A stretch of DNA of 64,000 nt from Candidatus Nitrosopelagicus sp. (GCA_028242535.1 JAOJYB010000004.1:25834-89833), one strand, 5' to 3'; numbered from the stretch's first letter, positions 41,943 through 52,362 are shown. The notes: a model not told the origin generated them from the letters alone. Translations and numbers: made by a program.

Positions 41943-44438
41943 TTATGAAAGCTCTTTTTTAACAGAATTTAGGAATTTTGACGTGACACGTACTCGCTCC
42001 ATAGTTTGCTCCAAAGTCATTTCAGTTCCTCGTAAAGGATTCATTTTAAAGAATTTACGAACCTCTTTTTCCTGTTTTGCATCAACAACTTGACCAATAC
42101 TTGCAACAACTCTATTCAATAGTGGATTACCAATTCCTGCCTTTTTGACAATTTTTTTCCAGTTCTTTTTGAGCCATCCCCATAAGAAATCCTTGCCATG
42201 AAGGTTTGCAGAAATTCTCATTATTGGCATTTGAATATTTTGTGAGCGAACATCAGGACCAAGGGCAAAATCCAAAGTTTTTAGTAACAAATTCTTTTGC
42301 TGGAAGTTACACATTGCAGCAAGGAATCTGAGCTTTTCTTCTTGCGAATTTGCTTTTTTGTATAGGGATACAAATTTTTTGTATGTAGATTCATTGCCGC
42401 TCCATGCAACTAAAACAAATACAGTTTCTTGTAGATCAGCTGATAAGCTATTTTTATTTTTCAAAAATTTATCAAATCTTCTTTTTGATTCTTTGAGAAT
42501 TTCCTCATCGCCTAATTTACCTAATCCAGATATTGTGAAGCTTCGTAGGAGTGCATTTGTGTGAGGCTCCCCTTTTTTTGCATCCCAACCTAAACGATCA
42601 TGAATGGTTCTAAGGAAATTAAATGCATATTGTTTAATTTCATCAGAGAATCTTTCCTTGTGAGTTAATGAGTATAAAGAATACAGGTGCTGGGCGAGAT
42701 TTAGTGATGAAATGTAATTATCTTCATCAAAGTATGCATTTGTGAAATTAAGATAATCTTGTAATTTCTTTTTTCCAGTTACACATTGTGAATAATAGTC
42801 ATTTTGAACGCTCCATCTATCTACATAGTTTAGGATTTTTTCATCAATTAGGAGTGAAATATTATCCAAAGTTTCAGAATCATAGTCCATTCGATAAAAT
42901 CCAGTTCTTCCAGAATTGATTATAAAATTTCGATCCTTATTTTTTAGTTTGAATGATTGAGATTTCTTTTCCATGATGTGAGAAGTTGTAACATTTCCTT
43001 CATCAATAATCAAAGGAATTTTCCATATTCCTTTTTGGCTTGCTTTTGTTTCTTCTAATAGATAACGACTTTGTTTTAATGAAATTGTGGAACCTTTTCG
43101 TTTTACAGATAAAATTGGAAATCCAACCTGATTAATCCAAGTATTCATCATTTTGTCAATTGGTTTTTTTGCTACCTCACCAATTGAATTCCATAAGTCA
43201 CGACCTTCAGCATTAGTGTATGCATATTTTTTTAGATATTTTTGTAGTCCTTTTTGGAAATTTTTGTCCGTTACAAAGTGTTCAAGCATTCGAAGAATGC
43301 AACCACCCTTATCATATGAAATGGAATCAAAGATTTCTCTAATCTCTGAAGGATGATTTACCTTAACATTGATAGGATGAGATGTCTTTAAGGCATCAAG
43401 TGACATTGCAGTATTCATTGCATCTTCTAAGAATTGATCCCATAAGTCCCATTCAGGATAAAATTTGTCTACAATTTTTGTTGCCATGAACGTAGCAAAG
43501 CTTTCATTAAGCCACAAGTCATTCCACCATTTCATTGTAACGAGATTGCCAAACCATTGGTGTGCCAATTCATGTGATATTACTTCAGCTATGAATTGCT
43601 TGGTTCTTGTAGAGGATGTTTTTGGATCATACAGAAGTATTGTTTCACGGAACGTTATTGCTCCCCAGTTCTCCATTGCACCTGCTGCAAAGTCAGGAAT
43701 CGCTAGCATGTCAAGTTTTGGCAATGGGTATTTGATTCCAAAGTATTTTTCATATTCACCTAGGAATTTTTTTGTTAATTCAAGTGAAAGTTTCGCCTTG
43801 TTTTTATTTCCCTTTGTTGTCAAAACACGGATTTGGATATTTCGTAATTTGTCTTCAACATACTCAAATTCACCAACACCGAGATACAACAAATAAGTAG
43901 ACATTATCGGAGTACGCTCAAATTCATAGAGTGTTTTTGAGTTAAAATTGTGTTTTTTTCTTACAGGCATGTTAGATATGGCCATATAGTTTTTCTCTAC
44001 TAACAATGAGATGTCAAATGTAGCTTTAGTTGATGGATCATCCCAACATGGAAATGCACGTCTTGCATCGGCTGCTTCAAATTGGGTGGTAGCCATGTAT
44101 TTGGTTTTACCAGCAGGGTCAGTGTATTTACTTCGATAAAATCCAAGTAGGCGGTCATTTAAGATTCCAACATATTCTATGCAAAGTTTGATTTTCCCTG
44201 AAACCTTTTTCTTGGAAGTTATAGATAATGATTCATTTTTTGCATCAAGTTTGAATTTTGTCTCAATTGTTTTACTTTTGGAAAGAATGTAGCATTTGCT
44301 AATTTTAATTTCAGCACAATTTAGTACAAATTTGTTTGAAGAATTTGTCTTAAATGATAAAATTTCAATTCCTTTGAATGTAAAATTAGAGAAAAGAGGT
44401 TCAAATTGTATATCATAGTTTATTTCAGATATTCCCAT
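41943..44438 (-). CDS. M1-family aminopeptidase
   Basis: 831 residues. The exopeptidase motif GAMEN (253-257) and zinc site HELAH (289-293) with E312 18 residues further (HExxH-x18-E) are complete. N-terminal beta domain and a C-terminal helical domain fit M1 enzymes such as tricorn-interacting factors F2/F3, which trim peptides from the proteasome. No signal peptide is seen, so it is cytoplasmic. Confidence 0.95.
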   Translation of the reverse strand: MGISEINYDIQFEPLFSNFTFKGIEILSFKTNSSNKFVLNCAEIKISKCYILSKSKTIETKFKLDAKNESLSITSKKKVSGKIKLCIEYVGILNDRLLGFYRSKYTDPAGKTKYMATTQFEAADARRAFPCWDDPSTKATFDISLLVEKNYMAISNMPVRKKHNFNSKTLYEFERTPIMSTYLLYLGVGEFEYVEDKLRNIQIRVLTTKGNKNKAKLSLELTKKFLGEYEKYFGIKYPLPKLDMLAIPDFAAGAMENWGAITFRETILLYDPKTSSTRTKQFIAEVISHELAHQWFGNLVTMKWWNDLWLNESFATFMATKIVDKFYPEWDLWDQFLEDAMNTAMSLDALKTSHPINVKVNHPSEIREIFDSISYDKGGCILRMLEHFVTDKNFQKGLQKYLKKYAYTNAEGRDLWNSIGEVAKKPIDKMMNTWINQVGFPILSVKRKGSTISLKQSRYLLEETKASQKGIWKIPLIIDEGNVTTSHIMEKKSQSFKLKNKDRNFIINSGRTGFYRMDYDSETLDNISLLIDEKILNYVDRWSVQNDYYSQCVTGKKKLQDYLNFTNAYFDEDNYISSLNLAQHLYSLYSLTHKERFSDEIKQYAFNFLRTIHDRLGWDAKKGEPHTNALLRSFTISGLGKLGDEEILKESKRRFDKFLKNKNSLSADLQETVFVLVAWSGNESTYKKFVSLYKKANSQEEKLRFLAAMCNFQQKNLLLKTLDFALGPDVRSQNIQMPIMRISANLHGKDFLWGWLKKNWKKIVKKAGIGNPLLNRVVASIGQVVDAKQEKEVRKFFKMNPLRGTEMTLEQTMERVRVTSKFLNSVKKELS

Positions 44439-44471
44439 TAGGTAGTTTGAAGAAAATGGCTTATCTAAAGA

Positions 44472-44783
44472 TTAAGATTCAATTTCAGGCAACGTGCCAA
44501 GATGATCACCATCAACTTTATTATTATCAGTTCGAACATGTGTTTCACCATTAATAGTAAATGCATTTACGATTTCACCAGGCTCCCAATCAATTTCATT
44601 TTTCTTGTATATTGTAATGTATTTTTTTCCTTTTTTTATGTGAGATGCAAGTGTTTTTTTATCAATTATTTCTGGTTTCCCAAACTCACTTCCAAAATCT
44701 TCATGGACTTGTATATGTGAGATATTTGCCAGACCAGGACCTTTCTTTATTCCACTAACTACAAAATCAGCCCATTTACTCAT
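44472..44783 (-). CDS. DUF3892-like protein
   Basis: 103 residues. The GxxxAxISHIQVHED start, an IKKGKKYITIYKK strand pair and the end pattern THVRTDNNKVDGDHLGTLP match the DUF3892 family, whose role is unknown. It is 34 bp upstream of the aminopeptidase gene on the same strand. Confidence 0.7.
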   Translation of the reverse strand: MSKWADFVVSGIKKGPGLANISHIQVHEDFGSEFGKPEIIDKKTLASHIKKGKKYITIYKKNEIDWEPGEIVNAFTINGETHVRTDNNKVDGDHLGTLPEIES

Positions 44784-44948
44784 AATTCTAGAAATTTAAA
44801 ATGAGTATATAATTTTTAGCAGTTATTTCAAACAAGTCCCAGAGTCAGTTGATAAAATTCGAGAGACTGTCAATGGAAGATTTGTAAGATTGAGGAGATT
44901 TACTCAGCTTTAACATTAACCAAAGTAGAAGATCCAGGTGAATAATAT

Positions 44949-45767
44949 CTATTTTTGAGATATATAGTATACAACGCTAACGTCAGTTCTAATTTCTTCT
45001 TCGCCAGACATTATTGGTGCAGATTTCATAGATGATTCTGCAAATCCATCAAATGATGCACGCATAGGGCTATCATAATATGGCATCATGTTATCGTGAA
45101 CAACCACAGATTTTACTCCAACAATTTTTTGCTTTAATGGGAGCAAAGCTTTTTCTGCCTTTTGAGTCGCATCATTAATCGCATCTGCAATCAAATCATC
45201 ACCAATTTTTTGTAATTTTTCATCAGATAGCTGAAATGAGACAGTATCAACACGATTTGCACCTGAAGAAACAGCAGCATCAATAATATTTCCAGCAGAA
45301 TCAATGTTGTCAGTTTGTATTGATAAGATGTTGGATACGCGATATCCAATCAAAATTTGCTGATAGTTTCCATTTGAATCTTTTATACTGTCATACAGTG
45401 GATAGATTCTAAAATTCGATGTCTGTATGTTGTCTTTAGAAATTCCAGAGTCAGTCAGTGATGAAATGACATAATTTAGTGAGTTAGAGTTTTCTGATAA
45501 TGATTCACTTGCAGTTTTTGCTTCAGATTCGACTCCAAGAATCACAATTAATGTATCAGGAGTAGAAGATGCTGTTGCACTGCCAGTAACTGAGATTGTT
45601 TGTTCAGATGGATCATATTTTTCTAACCAATGTGTGATTAGTTCATCAGATATTTCATAATCAATATCTTGAGAAATGGCTTGATTTTCAATTTGTGTCA
45701 AAGTAACAGCAAATGCTAAAACAAATACAACACCAACAATTACAGCAATGTTAATACGAATATCCAT
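44949..45767 (-). CDS. SIMPL-domain (DUF541) secreted protein
   Basis: About 272 residues. An N-terminal signal or anchor helix precedes the SIMPL domain: SVTGSATASSTPDTLIVILGV and the SDSGISKDNIQTSNF-type pattern. Members occur in stress and oxidation defence. The ATG at 45767 is preferred to 45803, because a minus-strand TATA-like tttttata lies about 26-31 nt upstream. Confidence 0.82.
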   Translation of the reverse strand: MDIRINIAVIVGVVFVLAFAVTLTQIENQAISQDIDYEISDELITHWLEKYDPSEQTISVTGSATASSTPDTLIVILGVESEAKTASESLSENSNSLNYVISSLTDSGISKDNIQTSNFRIYPLYDSIKDSNGNYQQILIGYRVSNILSIQTDNIDSAGNIIDAAVSSGANRVDTVSFQLSDEKLQKIGDDLIADAINDATQKAEKALLPLKQKIVGVKSVVVHDNMMPYYDSPMRASFDGFAESSMKSAPIMSGEEEIRTDVSVVYYISQK

Positions 45768-45821
45768 GAATTTTCTCAAAGGTAATACTATAAAAATTCT
45801 CAAATGGAAAGATGAGTGTAA

Positions 45822-46535
45822 ATGAAAGATGTTCCATTAATTGATCCAGTCACAGAATTAAAGAAGTTATTTGATACAAAGAAATTTGATGCCGCAATAG
45901 AATTTTGTCAGAAATTACTGGAAAAAAACCCAAATGACCCTATCGCACTGCAGAATCTTAGTACCGCGTATTACATTGTAGGGGCATATAATGACACTAT
46001 CAAATGCTGTGAAAAAATTTTAGAAAAAGATGCAAATGAAGAGCATGCTGTAAAGAATAAAATGCTTGCATCAGAGAAACTGGAGTTACATGATGAAGTT
46101 TTACGCTGTTGCGAGATACTTTTATCAAAAAATAACAAAGATGTAGATGCTCTTGTCACAAAAGGCATTGCGCTAAACAAGACGGGAAAACATGAAGATG
46201 CATTAACATTATATGATTTAGCTTTAGAATTGGATAAAACAAATGTAGATGGATTGATGAATATGGCAGTAACTTTGAATTATTTAGGAAGATATCAAGA
46301 AGCAATTCCATATTATGATACAGTTCAACAAATAATGCCAGAGTTTTCTAGAGCAGCAGTAGAAAAATCAGAAGCATTCAAGGCACTAGGAAGAGAAGAT
46401 GATGCATTTTTAGCTGCGCAAGGAGTTCGATTGAAGGACGCAGAATTACTAAAACAAGATGCAAAAGAAAACAAATATTCTGTACAACATGCTTTTCTTT
46501 TAAAAAGATATAAGAATTCTGGAGAAAAGAACTAA
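45822..46535 (+). CDS. TPR-repeat protein
   Basis: 237 residues made of five to six tetratricopeptide repeats, for example KFDAAIEFCQKLLEKNPNDP, then AYNDTIKCCEKILEKDANEE and GRYQEAIPYYDTVQQ. It is probably a scaffold. It is divergent from the SIMPL gene and one base away from argS end. Confidence 0.85.
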   Translation: MKDVPLIDPVTELKKLFDTKKFDAAIEFCQKLLEKNPNDPIALQNLSTAYYIVGAYNDTIKCCEKILEKDANEEHAVKNKMLASEKLELHDEVLRCCEILLSKNNKDVDALVTKGIALNKTGKHEDALTLYDLALELDKTNVDGLMNMAVTLNYLGRYQEAIPYYDTVQQIMPEFSRAAVEKSEAFKALGREDDAFLAAQGVRLKDAELLKQDAKENKYSVQHAFLLKRYKNSGEKN

Positions 46536-46536
46536 A

Positions 46537-48420
46537 TCACATTCTTTCAGGTGCATCAATTCCAAGTAAGCCTAAAGCTGATTTCAAGGTTTTTTGAAAC
46601 GATATAACAAGACAAAGTCTTGCATTGAGTAAATCAGGGGTTTCAGATGCTAGAACCTTAACATGTTCATAAAAAGATGAGAAAGCGACAGATAAATCAT
46701 AACAATATCTTGCAATGACTTTTGGAGATAAATTCTTGACCGAATCATTTACTTGAACATCAAACATCGCAATTTTTTTGATTAGATTTTTTTCAAAATT
46801 AGAAGATAGTAATTCAAATCCAGAATTAAAATTAGGTTCGGTTTGAATTTTTTCAAGTATGCGTGAAGCACGGGCATATGAATATTGGATATAACTACAG
46901 GTGTCACCTTCCAAGCGGAGTGAGGTTTTTAGATCAAATGTTATGATTTTGTCCAAATCAGGTTTTATCATTTCATAGCGAATTGTTCCAACTGCCACAG
47001 TATTAGCAATATTTTGGAGTTCAGATTCAGATAAATTTTTATTTCGATTTTTAGATTCATTGTAGACACGCTGTATGAGAGTTTCAAGTACAGCATCAGC
47101 ATTGACATACAAGCCCTTTCTTCCAGACATTTGTGTAGATTCTCCATCTACAGATATGCCTAATGATTTTACAGTATCAGCACTTAGAGTGACAGATTCG
47201 TAGCCAAGATGTGTGTAGACCCCATTTTCTTTGAATTTCGCCATTAGGTTAGTTACAATTTTTTGTAATCGGATTTGTCTATTGTCTATCACAGTTATGA
47301 CTTTGTTTCCAGATAAATTCAGTTTTTCATTTTGTTTAAGATTTTCATCCAACGTTGTTTCATAGAGTTTTTGGGAGTTATTTTGCGTGGAGTAAATTTT
47401 GTATGAAAATGGATCATCAACTAGACCAAGTTTCCAAGCAGCATATGGAATATCTTTTGCAATGTATGTTGCAACACCATTACTTCGAACTAATATTTTA
47501 TCATCTTCACCTTCAGTAGAAATAACCCAACATCCAGCATTATCACCCGAGTCTTCATATTTTATTTGATTATCCGATTTTAGTTTTTCAAAGATTTTTT
47601 CCCATAATTTTGAGTGAATTATTTGAGATTCAAAATTAAGACAATCATAAAAAACACCTAGATTCCAGACAGTTTTAAGTTGTTCAGCCAATACTCTTCG
47701 AGTAATAGTTTGTGCCATCTTTGAAACATCACTTGTACGGTCTTCAATTTGTTTGAGAATTTCATGACGTTTTTCTTCTAGTTGTTTATCAGATTCATAC
47801 TTTTCAGTAGTTTTCACATAAACAGTATCACCACAATAATGATCAAATTTTTCATCATTAGGAGGCTCTTTTGAAAAACCTGAATATTTGAAACCAACTA
47901 TAATGTCCGCAACTTGAAGACCAGAATCATCTACATAATTGAGTACCTTGACATCATAATTTCCTTTTTTGAGAATTTTAGATACAACATCACCTAAAAT
48001 CACATTTCTAATATGCCCAACGTGTAGAGCTTTATTTGGATTTACAGAAGTATGTTCTACAACAATTTTTTCTTTTTTTCCAATATCAAGTGAACAATAA
48101 TTTTCTTCAATAGATGCCGAAATTACAATATTATTAAATTTTGTATAATCAATTTCAAAATTAAGATACCCACTCGGATGTGATTCAACTTTTTTAATTT
48201 GAGGTAAATCACCAAATTGGTATAATCTTGATAATTCAACAGAGATTTCCTGAGGGCTTTTTTTAAGTTGTTTTGAGAGTAAAAATGGCACATTGCAGGT
48301 TATGTCTCCAAATCCAGGCTTTGCAGATTCTACTGAGAATTGAACAGGAGTATAATTTTTAGCATCTAAGATTTCAGCAGTTTTACACCGTATATTTTCA
48401 AGTAATTTGAGAAAGACCAT
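46537..48420 (-). CDS. argS: Arginyl-tRNA synthetase
   Basis: 627 residues, class I. The N-terminal RNA-binding domain is followed by the HIGH-type HVGH motif (NKALHVGHIRN) and the MSGRKG stretch corresponding to the KMSKS loop in this family (altered, common in ArgRS). A C-terminal anticodon-binding helical domain ends the protein. It charges tRNA-Arg. Confidence 0.94.
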   Translation of the reverse strand: MVFLKLLENIRCKTAEILDAKNYTPVQFSVESAKPGFGDITCNVPFLLSKQLKKSPQEISVELSRLYQFGDLPQIKKVESHPSGYLNFEIDYTKFNNIVISASIEENYCSLDIGKKEKIVVEHTSVNPNKALHVGHIRNVILGDVVSKILKKGNYDVKVLNYVDDSGLQVADIIVGFKYSGFSKEPPNDEKFDHYCGDTVYVKTTEKYESDKQLEEKRHEILKQIEDRTSDVSKMAQTITRRVLAEQLKTVWNLGVFYDCLNFESQIIHSKLWEKIFEKLKSDNQIKYEDSGDNAGCWVISTEGEDDKILVRSNGVATYIAKDIPYAAWKLGLVDDPFSYKIYSTQNNSQKLYETTLDENLKQNEKLNLSGNKVITVIDNRQIRLQKIVTNLMAKFKENGVYTHLGYESVTLSADTVKSLGISVDGESTQMSGRKGLYVNADAVLETLIQRVYNESKNRNKNLSESELQNIANTVAVGTIRYEMIKPDLDKIITFDLKTSLRLEGDTCSYIQYSYARASRILEKIQTEPNFNSGFELLSSNFEKNLIKKIAMFDVQVNDSVKNLSPKVIARYCYDLSVAFSSFYEHVKVLASETPDLLNARLCLVISFQKTLKSALGLLGIDAPERM

Positions 48421-48424
48421 ACAA

Positions 48425-49117
48425 CTAGAATTCAGACGATATCATATCTAAGCCTTCCAATACACCTTCACCAGAATTTTTTGTAGTTACAATTTTCGCT
48501 ATTTCTTTTAATTCTGGAATTGAATTATTTACTGCAATATTATTTTTTACAGTTTTGAATAATGGAACATCAGTTTCACTATCACCTAAGGCGATTGTAT
48601 CTTCAAGATCTGCATTAAGCATTTCAAGCGCTTTCATTAAACCAGTGCCTTTATCAACACCATGAGAATTAATGTGAAATGCATAACCACTGTCAAATAA
48701 TCCTACATGGAATCCCTTTTCATCTAATATTTTCTGAGCGTTTTTGATATCAAAAGTTCTATCTAAGACAACTTCAGTTATTCTAGGGAACACAGGTTTT
48801 TCCTGAATCGTTTCATCAAGTGTTTTTTTTAGATATGAAAAAGCATTTTGGCACTCATTCTTATTTCCAATCAGTTTATGAGTCATTGTTTCACCATGTG
48901 TTATGCAGCCACCATTTTCCCCCACTCCAAGTAATGTTAAGCCTCCAAATATCGAAAGAAGGTATGCCTCAACAGAAGAACGGCCTGTAACAAAAATTAC
49001 ATGATGTCCATCATTTTTTAAATTTCTTAATTTTTCTAAAGCCTGCAAATGAATTTTTCCAAATCCATTTAATGTAATTGTTCCATCAATATCCACTGCA
49101 AGAACTTTTTTCTTCAA
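48425..49117 (-). CDS. Phosphoglycolate phosphatase, HAD family
   Basis: 230 residues, TTG start. HAD motif I DIDGTIT, the inserted cap, and motif IV LGDSETDVPLF identify an archaeal PGP-type phosphatase. It would recycle 2-phosphoglycolate from oxidative reactions or act on other phosphates. It is 4 bp upstream of argS on the same strand. Confidence 0.86.
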   Translation of the reverse strand: MKKKVLAVDIDGTITLNGFGKIHLQALEKLRNLKNDGHHVIFVTGRSSVEAYLLSIFGGLTLLGVGENGGCITHGETMTHKLIGNKNECQNAFSYLKKTLDETIQEKPVFPRITEVVLDRTFDIKNAQKILDEKGFHVGLFDSGYAFHINSHGVDKGTGLMKALEMLNADLEDTIALGDSETDVPLFKTVKNNIAVNNSIPELKEIAKIVTTKNSGEGVLEGLDMISSEF

Positions 49118-49201
49118 TAGTTTTTGATTTTACATACCATTAATGAGTAAAGCGTTAGAAACCTTTGATATTGAGTTAATTTTTAAAGAAAGTGATTACT
49201 A

Positions 49202-50305
49202 ATGGGAATTCCAGAGAAGATCAAAGCAATTCAAGATGAGATACATAGGACACAAATAAACAAAGCAACTGAACATCATGTTGGATTACTAAAAGCAAAA
49301 ATTGCTAAACTAAAAAGAGAACAAGAAACTGAACAGGTCAAAAAAAGTTCTAAAAAACAAGATGGATTTGATGTAAAAAGGACGGGAGATGCTACAGTAG
49401 TTTTTATCGGATTACCGAGTGTAGGTAAATCCACACTACTCAATAGGTTGACAGGCTCAAAATCAGCAATAGGTGCATATCAATTTACCACAGTAACAGT
49501 AGTACCGGGAGTAATGAATTATAGAGGAGCGAGAATACAGGTTCTAGATTTACCAGGAATCATCAAAGGAGCATCAACTGGAAAAGGGTTAGGAAAAAGA
49601 ATTCTTTCAGTTGCAAGAAGTGCAGACATTGTATTACTAGTATTAGACGTCTTTCAGCCATATCACGAAGATGTTTTAATTAATGAATTAGTAAACATCG
49701 GGATTAGGCTAAATCAAGAACCACCAAATATTGTAATTGAAAAATCAAATACAGGAGGAATTGCAGTTGCACAGCAAAAAAAATTGAAGAAAATGTCAGA
49801 AAAATTATTGAAAGAAATTCTAAATATTTATGGGTATACTAGTGCACGAGTTGTCATCAAAGAAGATATTGATTCAGAGCAGCTTATTGATTTTATAAAT
49901 GGAAATAAGACATATGCAAAAGGAATTACTATTTTGAATAAGATAGATCTTGTTGATGACAAATTTGTAGAAAATGTAGCAAAAAAACTAAAAACTGATT
50001 TTATACCAACATCTGCAGATTCAAATAAAAATATCAATGAATTGAAAGAGAGGATTTACAACGAATTGGAATTTATTCGTATTTACCTTAGACCAAAAGG
50101 TGGCGAAACAGATTTCGAAGAACCATTAATTGCTAGAAAAGGAAATACAGTTGCAGATATTTGTAACAAATTACATAGGAATATGAAAAAAGATTTTAGA
50201 TTTGGATTAGTTTGGGGCAAAAGTGTAAAGTTTGGAGGACAGAGAGTGGGTCTAAAGCATATTTTAATTGACGAAGATGTCCTTACAGTAGTTAAGAGAA
50301 GATGA
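49202..50305 (+). CDS. DRG/OBG-family GTPase
   Basis: 367 residues. An N-terminal helical part, then the G domain: GLPSVGKSTLLNRL (P-loop), DLPGIIKGAS (G3) and NKIDLVD (G4), and a C-terminal TGS domain (RKGNTVADICNKLH). DRG proteins assist translation. The stop overlaps the next gene by 4 bp. Confidence 0.92.
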   Translation: MGIPEKIKAIQDEIHRTQINKATEHHVGLLKAKIAKLKREQETEQVKKSSKKQDGFDVKRTGDATVVFIGLPSVGKSTLLNRLTGSKSAIGAYQFTTVTVVPGVMNYRGARIQVLDLPGIIKGASTGKGLGKRILSVARSADIVLLVLDVFQPYHEDVLINELVNIGIRLNQEPPNIVIEKSNTGGIAVAQQKKLKKMSEKLLKEILNIYGYTSARVVIKEDIDSEQLIDFINGNKTYAKGITILNKIDLVDDKFVENVAKKLKTDFIPTSADSNKNINELKERIYNELEFIRIYLRPKGGETDFEEPLIARKGNTVADICNKLHRNMKKDFRFGLVWGKSVKFGGQRVGLKHILIDEDVLTVVKRR

Positions 50306-50868
50306 TCTTAGATAGAAAATTCTATGAGCGAGAAACTGTAACAGTAGCAAAGCAATTGATTGGAAAAAGACTCATAAGAAAAATACAAAATACAAGATTA
50401 ACAGGAATAATTACTGAAACTGAAGCATATAGAGGAGGAGATGATCTTGCCAGTCATGCAGCCACAAAAATGACAAATAGAAATAGAGTCATGTTTGGAC
50501 CAGTTGGAATGTCGTATGTTTATTTCACATATGGAATGTATTTTATGCTTAATGTTGTAGCGAAAAGCAAAAAACAAAATGCAGGGGCAGTTTTGATTCG
50601 AGGAATTTATCCACAAGATGGAATAAAAATTATGATTAAAAATAGAGGAATTGAAAATTTAAATAAAATCACAAATGGACCAGGAAAATTAACAATGGCA
50701 ATTGACGTTACAATGAAAGAAAATAATATAGATTTGACAAAAAAGTCATCAATTTACATAAGTGAAGGAATCACGCCAAAAAAAATTAAGAAATCACCAC
50801 GAATTGGAATTTCAAAAGCAATAGATAAAGAATGGAATTTTAGTATTAGCCCAAAGGATTGTTTTTAA
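50302..50868 (+). CDS. 3-methyladenine DNA glycosylase (Mpg/AAG type)
   Basis: 188 residues. The family pattern ETEAYRGGDDLASHAA, RNRVMFGPVGMSYVYFTYGMYF and a NGPGKLTMAI motif are visible. It removes alkylated bases in DNA repair. It overlaps the DRG gene by 4 bp, so both are translated together. Confidence 0.92.
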   Translation: MILDRKFYERETVTVAKQLIGKRLIRKIQNTRLTGIITETEAYRGGDDLASHAATKMTNRNRVMFGPVGMSYVYFTYGMYFMLNVVAKSKKQNAGAVLIRGIYPQDGIKIMIKNRGIENLNKITNGPGKLTMAIDVTMKENNIDLTKKSSIYISEGITPKKIKKSPRIGISKAIDKEWNFSISPKDCF

Positions 50869-51524
50869 TCGTTATCAGTTTCCTCTAAAGTCCAAGGCAG
50901 AAAGCGTCCAAGTATACGACCCCAATCCATCCTTAACATTAATACAACTACAGAAGTCATTACAGCACCAAATATGACAATTCCAATTATAATCGGTGTT
51001 GGATCATCCAAGTCTTCAGGTTCAGTAATTCCAAACATTTCAAAGATTGGATCAACAACAGGACCGCTCAGATAATGAGCCAGTATTACAATAGCATAAC
51101 ATAATACAATTTTTCCGGTTAAGGTTGCAATAAAGAATCTTAGTGGATTGTATTTTGCCAGTCCAAGTGGAACATATACTATATCATCTGGAATCGGGGT
51201 AGCGGCTGCAACAAATGCAGCGGCTGCACCATATTTTTTAACTAATCGTTGGAATGGCAACATACGTTGTTTTGTCTTTTCAGACATGATTTTTCTGCCA
51301 CCATAACTAATTACAAAAATTATTTGTTTTGCAACGGTAGCAGTAATTGCTGCAGTTAATGCAAGTATATGAAGATCAAATTGATCACCAACAGACATTG
51401 TTACTAGTAAAATGAAAGAGGGGATTGGAACAAAAGGGATTAAAGAACCAAAGAAGCTAACTAGTGCAAGACCAAGATATCCAACTTCGGAGGAAAAGAA
51501 TGGAATAAAGTCCCAAAGATCCAA
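50865..51524 (-). CDS. VTT-domain (DedA-like) membrane protein
   Basis: 219 residues with five hydrophobic helices and the central pattern AATPIPDDIVYVPLGLAKY, typical of VTT/SNARE-associated proteins thought to move lipids across membranes. It converges on the glycosylase gene with a 4-bp overlap. Confidence 0.85.
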   Translation of the reverse strand: MDLWDFIPFFSSEVGYLGLALVSFFGSLIPFVPIPSFILLVTMSVGDQFDLHILALTAAITATVAKQIIFVISYGGRKIMSEKTKQRMLPFQRLVKKYGAAAAFVAAATPIPDDIVYVPLGLAKYNPLRFFIATLTGKIVLCYAIVILAHYLSGPVVDPIFEMFGITEPEDLDDPTPIIIGIVIFGAVMTSVVVLMLRMDWGRILGRFLPWTLEETDND

Positions 51525-51606
51525 TAGATTACAAAATCCGCAACCGTATATAAAAAAACGGAATTCAATTAATCATTAAAATATTCGAAAATGAGCTATA
51601 ACATGA

Positions 51607-51981
51607 ATGACTGAAAATGAGAACTATGAAATTGCAGATTTAATCTCAAGAATTAGCCCATATATTAGATTTATCGGAGTGATTAGTAAAACAGGAGAAC
51701 TTCTTTCATATTATAGAAAGGAAGATTTAGATCCATTATTAGACCAAAAGAAGACACAATATCAATTTGCACAAATTGCAATCAAAACAGAACTTGAGGA
51801 ACAATTTGATGACCAATTAGGAGATACAGAATTCGTATGGGAAGAGAGAACCAAAGTCCAGACCATTTCATTTGCAATTTCTTCGAGAAGAATTTGGATT
51901 ACAATTGAAAAGAATGTCATTCGTTCCGAAATGCTTAGAATTATCGATTCATGTCTTCCAATTGTGAAACGCTATTCATAA
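51607..51981 (+). CDS. DUF6659-like thaumarchaeal protein, copy 2
   Basis: 124 residues. The IRFIGVISKTGELLSYYRKED opening and following charged helix and RRIWITIEKNV strand match the protein at 31715-32092. Probably the same small Roadblock-like alpha/beta fold; function unknown. DUF6659 naming is from memory. Confidence 0.65.
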   Translation: MTENENYEIADLISRISPYIRFIGVISKTGELLSYYRKEDLDPLLDQKKTQYQFAQIAIKTELEEQFDDQLGDTEFVWEERTKVQTISFAISSRRIWITIEKNVIRSEMLRIIDSCLPIVKRYS

Positions 51982-52054
51982 TATTCATAAAATAAAAAAA
52001 AATGGTAGTTACTCAATAATAGATTGTTAAGAAAATTAATTAAAATTATTAGTC

Positions 52055-52249
52055 TTAGTCTACTTTTTTCACTTTTTGTGCGGCTGGGCCTTTTTCTGTT
52101 TCACCAACGTCAAACTCAACTTTATCGCCGTCATTAATCTGACCTTGGACTTCTGTCATGTGGACAAACAAGTCTTTGTCTTCATTTTCACGTTCGATAA
52201 AACCGAAGCCTTTGTTTTGGTTAAACCATTTTACGGTTCCTGTTTCCAT
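52055..52249 (-). CDS. cspA: Cold-shock protein (CspA family)
   Basis: 64 residues starting [22 protein letters not shown] motifs KGFGFI and DLFVHM bind single-stranded RNA. A longer frame to 52360 is open, but it is not family-like; a TATA-like tttaatag on the minus strand about 31 nt upstream of the ATG supports 52249. A strong inverted repeat lies 83-113 bp upstream. Confidence 0.92.
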   Translation of the reverse strand: METGTVKWFNQNKGFGFIERENEDKDLFVHMTEVQGQINDGDKVEFDVGETEKGPAAQKVKKVD

Positions 52250-52331
52250 CTTAACTTCTGGTGAATTTGGAACCCTATTAAATGAAACAATCAAATTAAA
52301 TGATGAAAAATCATAAATGTTGGCAATAAGA

Positions 52332-52362
52332 CCATGCATGCCTAAGCTCATGCATGGCATGC
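52332..52362. repeat. Nested GCATGC inverted repeats upstream of cspA
   Basis: Two overlapping perfect inverted pairs share the segment: ccatgcatg (52332-52340) with catgcatgg (52349-52357) around an 8-nt loop, and gcatgcc (52336-52342) with ggcatgc (52356-52362). Two alternative stems are therefore possible. It is 83-113 bp upstream of cspA and 113-143 bp before the zinc-finger microprotein. Confidence 0.6.

Noticed and set aside
43465..43896. 143-codon plus-strand frame inside the M1 aminopeptidase
   Set aside because: Antisense to the catalytic region, which is highly constrained; no family features.
44900..44947. Frame after the SIMPL stop reading YYSPGSSTLVNVKAE
   Set aside because: It could suggest a frameshifted C-terminal extension, but the SIMPL domain is complete without it and it has no start codon.
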